From NCBI RefSeq assembly GCF_014656215.1, contig NZ_BNBZ01000024.1, positions 41,397-105,396 on the forward strand: a stretch of DNA of 64,000 bases, given 5' to 3'. The notes under the pieces were generated by a model that worked only from the letters and a program-made list of their open reading frames with translations, did no database searches and was not told the DNA's origin. The stretch's first letter is position 1; each line of letters starts with the position of its first letter. Shown in pieces: positions 34,949 through 42,459 of this stretch. A program made the position numbers and the translations under genes. Origin of the DNA: Streptomyces zaomyceticus. GTDB lineage: Bacteria > Actinomycetota > Actinomycetes > Streptomycetales > Streptomycetaceae.

Positions 34949-36373
34949 ATGAACCACCCCACCAGGAACAGGAACCTGCGGATCCGTGCCACGCTCGCCG
35001 TCGCCGCGGTGACCGGGCTCGGTGCCACCGCCCTCACCGCCCTTCCGGCGGCGGCCGCCGGTGAGGCCGTCACCGTCCAGTACCGGCAGAGCGCCACCGG
35101 AAGCGACCAGGTCGAGCCCTGGCTGAAGGTCGTCAACACCGGCGCGTCCAGCGTCCCGCTGAGCCAGGTCAAGGTGCGCTACTACTTCAAGGCCGACGCG
35201 GGGGCCTCGTACACCTATGCCTGCTCATGGGCGGTGAAGGGCTGCGCGAACCTCACCGGCACCTTCGGCAGCCTGGCGAATCCCACCGCGACCGCCGACC
35301 GGTACCTCGAGATCGGATTCACCGCAGGTGCGGGCTCGCTCGCGCCGGGCGCCGACACCGGCGACATGCAGCTCCGCTTCCACCGCTCCAACTGGCAGCC
35401 GCTGAACCAGAACGACGACTACTCCTTCGGGCCGGCCCAGACGACGTACGCCAACTGGTCGAAGGTCACGGCGACCGTGGGCGGCGTTCCGGTCTGGGGC
35501 ACCGCCCCCGCGGGCAACGAGCCGACCCCCACGCCGACCGGCCCGACCACTCCGCCGCCCACCGGGGCCGCGCTCTTCGACGACTTCGACTACACCGGCC
35601 ACACGGACCCGGCGATCAACGCCCACGGCTGGAGCGTGCGCTCCAACTCCGGCGGCCCCGGGGTGCCGGGAGCCACCTGGGCCCCCGAGAACGTCACCTT
35701 CGCCAAGGAGGGGACGAACTCGATCATGAACCTGCGGAGCTCGACGGCCGGAACGGGCGAGTCCACCCGGCACACCGAGATCCTCACGCGGGCCTCCAAG
35801 TTCAAGAACGGCACCTACGCGGCGCGCGTGCGCTTCTCCGACGCCCCGGTGTCGGGCCCGGACGGCGACCGTGTCGTGCAGACCTTCTTCACCATCAACG
35901 ACCTCAAGGCGCCGATGGCCGACGACTATGCCGAGTACGACTTCGAGTACCTCCCCAACGGCGGCTGGGGCGAGCCCGCGAACATCCTCTACACCACCTC
36001 GTGGGAGACCTACCGGCCCGACCCCTGGGAGGCCGTCAACCAGCACTCCGAGTCCCGGACGAGCTACGCCGGCTGGCACGACCTCGTGCTGACCATCGAC
36101 GACAGCACGATCGTCTACTACGTCGACGGCCAGGAGTTCGGCCGGCACGACGCCCGCTACCTCCCCGAGCGCCCGATGTCGATCAACTTCAACCAGTGGC
36201 TGATCGACCTCGCCGGGCAGACGTCGACGACCCCGCGCTCCTACGACCAGAAGGTCGACTACGTCCTGCACGTCAAGGACCAGGTCCTGACCCCCGCGCA
36301 GGTCGCCGCCAAGGTCGGGGCGTACCGCTCGGCGGGCACGGCCTTCGAGGACTCCGTACCGGCCGCGCAGTAG
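34949..36373 (+). CDS. Secreted CBM3-GH16 glycoside hydrolase
   Basis: This 474-residue exported protein has a signal peptide to about residue 37 (AALPAAAA), a family-3 cellulose-binding module (about 40-185: WLKVVNTGASSVPLSQVKVRYYF), a Pro/Thr linker (about 190-208) and a GH16-like jelly roll. The GH16 catalytic motif ExDxE is E329-Y-D331-F-E333. GH16 enzymes cleave beta-1,3, beta-1,4 or mixed-linked glucans; chitin-active GH16 members also exist. Start ATG 34949 has AGAGG upstream. It lies 47 bases after the hexosaminidase and ends the operon at a stem-loop. Confidence 0.85.
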   Translation: MNHPTRNRNLRIRATLAVAAVTGLGATALTALPAAAAGEAVTVQYRQSATGSDQVEPWLKVVNTGASSVPLSQVKVRYYFKADAGASYTYACSWAVKGCANLTGTFGSLANPTATADRYLEIGFTAGAGSLAPGADTGDMQLRFHRSNWQPLNQNDDYSFGPAQTTYANWSKVTATVGGVPVWGTAPAGNEPTPTPTGPTTPPPTGAALFDDFDYTGHTDPAINAHGWSVRSNSGGPGVPGATWAPENVTFAKEGTNSIMNLRSSTAGTGESTRHTEILTRASKFKNGTYAARVRFSDAPVSGPDGDRVVQTFFTINDLKAPMADDYAEYDFEYLPNGGWGEPANILYTTSWETYRPDPWEAVNQHSESRTSYAGWHDLVLTIDDSTIVYYVDGQEFGRHDARYLPERPMSINFNQWLIDLAGQTSTTPRSYDQKVDYVLHVKDQVLTPAQVAAKVGAYRSAGTAFEDSVPAAQ

Positions 36374-36379
36374 GCGGCC

Positions 36380-36417
36380 CCGGTGGGCCGTCGTCCGGAG
36401 GGACGGCGGCCCACCGG
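36380..36417. terminator. Stem-loop between convergent genes
   Basis: 17-base arms (36380-36396 and 36401-36417, CCGGTGGGCCGTCGTCC with one mismatch) flank the loop GGAG. It lies six bases after the GH16 stop and just before the stop of the convergent beta-propeller gene, so it may serve both. Confidence 0.8.
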
Positions 36418-36423
36418 AAGGAG

Positions 36424-37383
36424 TCAGGGGGTGCGGCAGGTCGGGTCGTCGACGGCGCTCACGGTGTACGGGGGCCGGCCCGGCGGCTCGTCCAGCTGGC
36501 TGTTGACCACGTAGAGCCGGCAGCCGTGGCGGGCGAGCGTGGTCGGCAGGTCGAAGGGTTCCCCCGTGAGGCGGTGGGTCACCGTGCCCGTAAGCAGCTC
36601 CGCGTCCAGGCGGGCGATGTAGACGCCGTGCGGGGCGCCGTGGTTGAGGACGGCGTAGAGGGTCCGGCCGCGCAGGACCATGCCGTCGGGTCCGAAGGAC
36701 TCCTCGCCGAGATCGAGCCGGGTGACCTCCTTGTCGGCGGTGTCGATCCGCCAGACCGCTTCGGTGCCGTTGGACGCGACCAGCAGGGTGGTGCCCGCCT
36801 CGTTCGCGACGATTCCGTTCAACAGCCAGTACTGGGGCGGGAACTGCGGGAAGGCGGCGCGGATGTCGAGCCAGGGTTCGAGGGGGCCGAGGGTTCCGCC
36901 GCGGATCTCCGCCCGGTACACGACGGGGTTGGCCCAGTCCGTCACGTACACCGCGTTCCTCGTCACGACGAGGTCGTTGAGATCGGATCCGCCGAGCGGT
37001 CCCCCGCCGGCCGTGCGGGTGGCGAGCAGCCGGCCGTGCCGGTCGTGGACGGTCAGGCTCGCACCGCCCACCGAGAAGATCCGGCCGCGACGGTCGGTGT
37101 GGACGCCCAGGCTGCTCGGTCGCCGCTCCAGGCCGCGCGCCGGGAAGGGTCTGAGTTCCGGGTGGTCGATGTGGCCCCGGTAGAGGGCGCCCGTGCCGTC
37201 GGACGACACGTACAGGGTGCCGTCCGGGGTGACGGCGATGCCCTCGGGGAGCACCCCGGGTGCCCGGGAGACGACATAGGTGCCGGGCAGGTCCCGGGCG
37301 ACGGCGGGGCCGGGCGCGCCGGCGAGGGCGGTGAGCAGGACCGCGGCGGCGAGGCAGGCGGTACGGGCGGGGACGCGGCGCAT
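36424..37383 (-). CDS. Secreted SMP-30/gluconolactonase-like beta-propeller protein
   Basis: This 320-residue exported protein has a signal peptide at about 1-29 (RTACLAAAVLLTALAGAPGPAVA). Propeller-like repeats follow: GIAVTPDGTLYVSSDGTGALYR, GVHTDRRGRIFSVGG, DLNDLVVTRNAVYVTDWANPVVYRA, NGIVANEAGTTLLVASNGTEAVWRI. NGIVANEAG and TLYAVLNH recall SMP-30/LRE proteins, which are metal-dependent lactonases or sensors. The start chosen is ATG 37383 with GGAGG upstream. The longer frame to 37452 is less likely. Two C-terminal cysteines could pair. Substrate unknown. Confidence 0.8.
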   Translation of the reverse strand: MRRVPARTACLAAAVLLTALAGAPGPAVARDLPGTYVVSRAPGVLPEGIAVTPDGTLYVSSDGTGALYRGHIDHPELRPFPARGLERRPSSLGVHTDRRGRIFSVGGASLTVHDRHGRLLATRTAGGGPLGGSDLNDLVVTRNAVYVTDWANPVVYRAEIRGGTLGPLEPWLDIRAAFPQFPPQYWLLNGIVANEAGTTLLVASNGTEAVWRIDTADKEVTRLDLGEESFGPDGMVLRGRTLYAVLNHGAPHGVYIARLDAELLTGTVTHRLTGEPFDLPTTLARHGCRLYVVNSQLDEPPGRPPYTVSAVDDPTCRTP

Positions 37384-37502
37384 CGGTGTGGCCTCCGGAG
37401 GGAGCGGTGAGGTGGACACCGGGAGCGTGCTCCGTCCGGCTGTCGAACGCATCGCCTTTCATCCCTGGGTGAAAAGGTCCGCCGGGCCGATAATCGGTCG
37501 AC

Positions 37503-38675
37503 ATGATCCGTCTCCACTTCACGGCCGCCGATCTGCGGAGGGTCACGCTCGCTCCGGTGGCCGACGCGCTCTCGGAGACCGCGCTGAGTCTCCGCCTCGG
37601 CCTGCGCGCGGCGGGCTCGCGGGATTCGGGCGCACGTCCAGCGGCCTCGCGTCCTGCGGCCTCGCGGGATTCGGGCGCGCGTCCTGCGGGCCCGCGACAT
37701 GCGGACGCACGGTCTTCGGAAGCGCGACCCGGCCCACTTCCCGACCCGCGGCCGGGACGTGGGCACAGCCGTGTCAGCGGTGGCAGTGGCGGTCTGCGGA
37801 CGCAGTGGGTGCGGCCCGCCGCCCTGGAGTGGCACCGGTCGCTTCGGGGCCGGGCGGTCGCCGGGGCCGGTGTTCTCGCCGAGCTGGTGACCGAGGACGG
37901 ATTCGTTCCGGACTTCCTGCTGCAGCCCTCGGCGCGCGACTTCGACGAGGCCCTGGAGGCGGTCGCCTCGACGCCCGCGGAACGGCTCGCGCTCGATCTG
38001 GGGTTGGCCGGGGCTCCCGGCCGGAACGGCGGTCCCGGACGCCCCGGCCGGTGGGCGCACGACCTCGCGCGGGGCGTCCCGTCCGCCTCCACCGCGCTGG
38101 TCGAGGACACACGCCGGTACTTCCGCGAGTCGGTCGAGCCGCTCTGGCCGCGGATCCGCCGCGACGCCCTGACCGATCGGGCGCTGCGGGCGGAGATGCT
38201 GCTGCGCGGTGGCGTCGACGCCCTCCTGACCACGCTGGGCACGACCTGGCGCTGGGAGCCGCCGACGCTGCACCTGCCCTCGGGGTCGACGTACGACGTC
38301 CCGTTGTGCGGTCGCGGGCTGCTTCTCGTCCCCTCGTGGTTCGCGACGGGTCCGATGGTGATGTACCGCCCCGAGGCGGCGACCGTGCTCGTCTATCCGA
38401 TGTACGACGACGGTGTGGGCCGGGCGGACGGGTCCTCCGACCGGCCGGAGGCGCTGGCCGCGCTGCTCGGCCGCACCCGGGCGCAGGTGCTCGGCCTGCT
38501 GCGTTCCCCGGCGACGACGACGGCGCTGGCCGAGCGTGCCGCCGTCTCGCTCGCGGCGGCCAGTCAGCACGCGGGGGTCCTGCGGGGCGCGGGTCTGGTC
38601 GCCACCGTACGGACCGGCTCGTCGGTCCTCCACAGCCTGACGCCGCTGGGCGCGTCGCTGCTGGCCGGGGGCTGA
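37503..38675 (+). CDS. ArsR-like regulator, DUF5937 type, with repetitive insert
   Basis: This 390-residue regulator has an N-terminal DUF5937 sensor region (LEWHRSLRGRAVAGAG; VEDTRRYFRESVEPLWPRIR; VPLCGRGLLLVPSWFATGP) and a C-terminal winged helix (ALAERAAVSLAAASQHAGVLRGAGLV). A stretch of about 60 residues after MIRLHFTAADLRRVTLAPVADALSE is an Ala/Arg/Ser/Gly-rich insert with the words GSRDSGARPAAS and ASRDSGARPAGP, encoded by imperfect DNA repeats at about 37613-37720. The family usually lacks this insert. The start is ATG 37503. It diverges from the beta-propeller gene, whose transcription it may control. Confidence 0.82.
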   Translation: MIRLHFTAADLRRVTLAPVADALSETALSLRLGLRAAGSRDSGARPAASRPAASRDSGARPAGPRHADARSSEARPGPLPDPRPGRGHSRVSGGSGGLRTQWVRPAALEWHRSLRGRAVAGAGVLAELVTEDGFVPDFLLQPSARDFDEALEAVASTPAERLALDLGLAGAPGRNGGPGRPGRWAHDLARGVPSASTALVEDTRRYFRESVEPLWPRIRRDALTDRALRAEMLLRGGVDALLTTLGTTWRWEPPTLHLPSGSTYDVPLCGRGLLLVPSWFATGPMVMYRPEAATVLVYPMYDDGVGRADGSSDRPEALAALLGRTRAQVLGLLRSPATTTALAERAAVSLAAASQHAGVLRGAGLVATVRTGSSVLHSLTPLGASLLAGG

Positions 38676-38774
38676 ACCCTGCGGGCCGCCGGACCCACCC
38701 GGGTCCGGCGCGCGTGCCGGGTGGACCGACCCGGGGGATGCTGGGGGTATGGGTGGCGCTCCCCGGGGGCGGCT

Positions 38775-40880
38775 GTGAAGCCGCTCCCGCCCGTCTACGC
38801 CGCGGCCGTACGACGGTCGGTGCGGGTCACGCTGGCCGCTGCCGCCGGCTTCTATCTCTTCCTCTACGGCTTCGACTCGCCCGTCGCCGCCACGTACGCG
38901 CTCTTCGCCGCGGTCGCGATGGCGGGTCTGTCGCACATCCCCGGCACCGGCCGGCAGCGTGCCGCGACGCTGGTGCCCGTGGTGCCCGCCTGCTGGGTGC
39001 TCATCACGATCGGCACCTATCTGTCCGTACGGACGTGGAGCGCTGTCCTCGGCATGCTGGTCGTCGGGTTCACCCTGGCCTTCATGGCCGTGGGCGGGCC
39101 GCGGCCGGCCGGCGCCGCGCCCGGGCTGCAACTGATGTACATCCTGCCGTCCTTCCCGCCCTACGTCCCCGAGTCGCTCGGCGAACGGCTGGTCGGAGCG
39201 ACGGCCGGCCTGGCCCTGCTGATCCTCGCCGAGGCCTTCGTCCTGCCCGATCGCGCGCGGACCGTCCCGTACCGGGAGCTGGCCGCCCGGGCCGCGGACA
39301 GCGCGGGGCGGTGCGCCGACGCGCTGGGCTCCGCCCCGTACACGCTCGGCGACACGGCGCTGCGGGCCGCCCGGGAGTTCAGCGGAGGGCTGCGGTCCTC
39401 CCGGGTGCCGGAGGCGGAACGGCCCGCTGGGCCGAGCGTCCGGGCCAGAGGCCTGGCCCACACCGGTCTGGCCGCCCGCACCCTGCTGGGACGGCTGACG
39501 TCGCTGCCGCCGCTCTCCGGCGACCCCTCGGCGGGCCGGGCCGGGCCGGAGGTGCTGCTCGCGGTGCGCGACGCGTCCCTGGAGACCGCGGCCCGACTGC
39601 GCGGCCGGGAGAACGCCGTGGCCGCCCGCTCGCGGCTCCGGGAGGCCCGTCAGGCCTTGGCGAAGGGGCCCGGGCCGGATGCCGCACCCGCGGCGCTGCG
39701 CCGCCAGGCGGCGGTCCTCGAGGTGGCCGACGCCGCGCTCGCGATGTCCGCGGCGGCGGAGATCGCCGTACGGGGCAGAGCAGCGTCGGCGGCGGCGCCC
39801 GGGCGGTTCTGGTACGCCCGGATGCGGGCCCCCCAACTGTGGTGGCGGCGGCTCTCGGGGCACGCGGGGCAGCGGTCGGTGTTCTTCCAGAACGCGGTGC
39901 GAATCGCGCTGGCCCTCGCGGCGGCGCGGACGATCGCCGGCCTCGACACGCTGCCGCACGGCTTCTGGATGCTGCTCGCCACGCTCACCCTGACCCGTAC
40001 GACGGCACGGCAGACCAGGAGCACGGTGCGGGCGGCGCTCACCGGGACCCTTGTGGGAGCGCTCGTCGTGGCCACCCTGCTGGCGCTGGTCGGGACGGAC
40101 ACGGCGGTGTACGCCGCCGCGTTGCCGCCGCTGATGCTGGTCGCCTTCACGCTGGGACCGGTGAAGGGGGTCGGGTGGGCGCAGGCGATGTTCACCATGG
40201 TCGTCGCCCTGGTCTTCGCCCAGCTGGCGCCCGCGACCTGGCAGCTGGCCGAGTTCCGGCTCCTCGACGTGGTCGCGGGCAGCGCGGTCGGTGCCGTGTT
40301 CGGGCTGCTCGCCTGGCCCCGGGGTGCCCACGACGAGCTGCGGCGTGCGGTGGCGACGATGCTGCGGAGCGCCGCGGAGACCGTGGTGGCGACGACCGCG
40401 CAGCTCGCCGCGGGCGGGGCGCGGGCACCGGTGGCCACCGCGCCGGGCCACCGGTCGTTGCAGCACGCTCTGATCATGGCGGAGTCGGCGTACGCGCAGT
40501 ACCGGAGCGAGCCGAAGGAGCCGGCCGCCCCGGAGGACGCGCGGGACTGGCAGGCCGCTCTGATGTCCGGCCACCACACCCTGTGGGGTGCGGACCGGCT
40601 GCTCGTGCCGCCGGAGCCGGCCGTCGCCCCTCCCCTCGACCGGGAACCGGCCGAGGCGGTCACGCGGAGCGGCGACCGGGTGGCCGCGGGCATGCTGCTG
40701 CTCTCCGCCCGTCTGGACCCCAGCGGTGACACGCCCGGCAGGCCGGTGGCCCTCGGCGCCCGCTCCTTCGCCGACTTCTCCGCAGAGCCACCGGGTGCGC
40801 CCCGGCCGTACTACGCGGCCGCCGAGTGGCTGGAATCGCTGATGACGGATGTGGAGCGGGTCGCGGGCGACCACAAGTGA
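38775..40880 (+). CDS. FUSC-family membrane protein
   Basis: This 701-residue FUSC/YccS-like protein has two halves, each with about five membrane helices (about 18-160 and about 365-500), joined by a helical cytoplasmic domain (AREARQALAKG) and followed by a C-terminal cytoplasmic domain. FUSC proteins export aromatic acids (AaeB-like) or are uncharacterised. The start chosen is GTG 38775, because an 18-residue longer start at 38721 adds a non-conserved Gly/Pro-rich tail; either is possible. The gene stands alone. Confidence 0.82.
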   Translation: MKPLPPVYAAAVRRSVRVTLAAAAGFYLFLYGFDSPVAATYALFAAVAMAGLSHIPGTGRQRAATLVPVVPACWVLITIGTYLSVRTWSAVLGMLVVGFTLAFMAVGGPRPAGAAPGLQLMYILPSFPPYVPESLGERLVGATAGLALLILAEAFVLPDRARTVPYRELAARAADSAGRCADALGSAPYTLGDTALRAAREFSGGLRSSRVPEAERPAGPSVRARGLAHTGLAARTLLGRLTSLPPLSGDPSAGRAGPEVLLAVRDASLETAARLRGRENAVAARSRLREARQALAKGPGPDAAPAALRRQAAVLEVADAALAMSAAAEIAVRGRAASAAAPGRFWYARMRAPQLWWRRLSGHAGQRSVFFQNAVRIALALAAARTIAGLDTLPHGFWMLLATLTLTRTTARQTRSTVRAALTGTLVGALVVATLLALVGTDTAVYAAALPPLMLVAFTLGPVKGVGWAQAMFTMVVALVFAQLAPATWQLAEFRLLDVVAGSAVGAVFGLLAWPRGAHDELRRAVATMLRSAAETVVATTAQLAAGGARAPVATAPGHRSLQHALIMAESAYAQYRSEPKEPAAPEDARDWQAALMSGHHTLWGADRLLVPPEPAVAPPLDREPAEAVTRSGDRVAAGMLLLSARLDPSGDTPGRPVALGARSFADFSAEPPGAPRPYYAAAEWLESLMTDVERVAGDHK

Positions 40881-41000
40881 GCCGTGCCACACAGGGATTG
40901 GCTGTTCAGGGTCCGAACACCGGGTTCGGGAGCGCGACAGCGAAGCGTTAGCACGACGGCAGTGGGACGTGAGCGGCGCGCGGCAACCTGGGAGGGACCA

Positions 41001-41024
41001 CCGTGGCCGGCGAGCCGGCCACGG
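41001..41024. other. Perfect hairpin in upstream leader of CIS regulator
   Basis: Arms CCGTGGCCGG and CCGGCCACGG (10 bases each) flank the loop CGAG, within the 272-base gap between the FUSC gene and the CIS regulator. The left arm contains an in-frame GTG (41003) behind a strong GGGAGG, an alternative start for the regulator. A 29-residue frame (41058-41147) also lies here. The region has lower third-position GC than true genes, so I see it as leader DNA. Confidence 0.5.
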
Positions 41025-41152
41025 ACCAGCAGTTCAGCAGACCACGGGGACCTCACCATGCGTGTCGACCAGCGGCCGGGGGACGACGGTACGACCGTCC
41101 GGCCGGCCTCGTCGGGACGGTCGAGGCGAGTGAGAAAGAGCAGGTAGCGGAA

Positions 41153-41803
41153 GTGCTCACCAAGCGGGTGACGGTGACCGTCCACGCATCCGATCCACTC
41201 AGTCGGGCCGGGCTCATCAGCCACTTGCGGCACCAGCCGACGGTCGACGTCGTCCCCGACCAGGACGACGGGAGCCGTGACGGCCCGGCGGTGGCCGTGA
41301 TGCTCGCGGAGCGGATCGACGAACCCACCACGGCGGAACTGCGGCGCCTGCTGCGCGGGCGGGACCAGCGGGTCGTGCTCGTGGCACGCGAGCTGCGCGA
41401 GCCCGATCTGCTGGCGGTGGTCGAGTACGGGGTGCGGGCCATCATCTGGCGGCACCAGGCCACCGAGCAGCGGCTGTTGAGCGCCGTGCACAGCGCCGCG
41501 CGCGGCGAGGGCGAGCTGCCGCCGGATCTCGTCAGCCGTCTGCTGAACCAGGTGGGCCGGTTGCAGCGGGCGACGACGGCGGGAGCGGCGACCGGCGGGG
41601 CGGCGCCGCTCTTCGGGATGGCGCCGCGCGAGGTGGACGTCCTGCGCCTCCTCGCCGAGGGCCTCGACACCCGGCAGATCAGCGAGAAGCTCGCCTACTC
41701 CGAACGGACCGTCAAGAACATCCTGCACGCGCTGATGACGCGTCTGCAGCTCACGAACCGGGCGCATGCCGTCGCGTACGCGCTCCGCGAAGGCTACATC
41801 TGA
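41153..41803 (+). CDS. LuxR/NarL-type regulator of the CIS locus
   Basis: This 216-residue protein has a degenerate receiver-like N-terminus (VTVTVHASDPLSRAGLISHL) without a clear phospho-Asp, and a C-terminal LuxR helix-turn-helix (EVDVLRLLAEGLDTRQISEKLAYSERTVKNILHALMTRL). It is fused by a one-base overlap to the DUF4255 gene, so it is the first gene of the CIS locus and probably controls it. The start chosen is GTG 41153; GTG 41003 with a stronger Shine-Dalgarno would add 50 residues with non-coding-like codon use. The absence of a phospho-Asp suggests an atypical input. Confidence 0.82.
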   Translation: MLTKRVTVTVHASDPLSRAGLISHLRHQPTVDVVPDQDDGSRDGPAVAVMLAERIDEPTTAELRRLLRGRDQRVVLVARELREPDLLAVVEYGVRAIIWRHQATEQRLLSAVHSAARGEGELPPDLVSRLLNQVGRLQRATTAGAATGGAAPLFGMAPREVDVLRLLAEGLDTRQISEKLAYSERTVKNILHALMTRLQLTNRAHAVAYALREGYI

Positions 41804-42459
41804 TGATCCATGAGATCGACGAGGCACTGCGGGGGCTGCTCGCGCCCGCCGTCACCGGCGACGTCGCCTTCGAGGCGCCGACGCGTGACTGGGCGGCCCG
41901 CCGCAACGCCCCGACCCTCAACGCCTATCTGTACGACATCCGGGAGGACGTGGCCCGCCGGGAACGCGGCGCGTACGCCGAGCGGGACGCCCAGGGGATC
42001 GTGACGCGCCGGCGCCAGCCGCCGCGCTGGTTCCGGCTCTCGTACCTGGTGACGGCCTGGACGTCTCGCCCGGAGGACGAGCACCGGCTGCTCTCGGGCG
42101 CGATGGCGCTGCTGCTGCCCCACGAGATGCTCTCCGGCGCCGCCGTGCCGGAGTCGGTGCGTCCGATCACGACGTCCCTACCGCTCTCCGTCGCGGTACC
42201 GCCGGCCGAGTCGCGGTCGCTCGCGGACATCTGGTCGGCGCTCGGCGGTGAGCTCAAGCCCTCGCTGGACGTCGTGATCACCACTCCGTTCCCGGTCACC
42301 CCGGTGTACGAGGTGGCGCCGCCGGTCATCGAGGGGGAGATCGTGGTGCGCGGGGCCGACGGGGTGCCCGCCGGATCGAGGCCCCGGAAGATGCGGCGCC
42401 CGGTGGTCGAGGAGACCACCGTGACGGCCTCCGGCGCGAAGGGCGGGGACAGGGCATGA
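41803..42459 (+). CDS. DUF4255 protein, CIS tail terminator/cap (Pvc16/Afp16-like)
   Basis: This 218-residue protein contains the Pvc16 N-terminal DUF4255 domain (MIHEIDEALRGLL; LNAYLYDIREDVARRER; RWFRLSYLVTAWTSRPEDEHRLLSGAM). In phage-tail-like particles this protein caps the tail and sheath. ATG 41803 overlaps the regulator stop by one base; the stop overlaps the ATPase start by four. This gene starts the structural part of the CIS. Confidence 0.9.
   Translation: MIHEIDEALRGLLAPAVTGDVAFEAPTRDWAARRNAPTLNAYLYDIREDVARRERGAYAERDAQGIVTRRRQPPRWFRLSYLVTAWTSRPEDEHRLLSGAMALLLPHEMLSGAAVPESVRPITTSLPLSVAVPPAESRSLADIWSALGGELKPSLDVVITTPFPVTPVYEVAPPVIEGEIVVRGADGVPAGSRPRKMRRPVVEETTVTASGAKGGDRA

Noticed and set aside
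35225..38242. 1005-codon minus-strand frame
   Set aside because: Spans parts of three real genes in shifted frames; no domain recognised.
37053..40892. 1279-codon minus-strand frame
   Set aside because: Covers two well-supported plus-strand genes; low-complexity Arg/Gly composition and no start context.
41003..41152. Longer CIS regulator from GTG 41003
   Set aside because: Strong Shine-Dalgarno, but the added codons have poor third-position GC and include a hairpin; kept as an alternative only.
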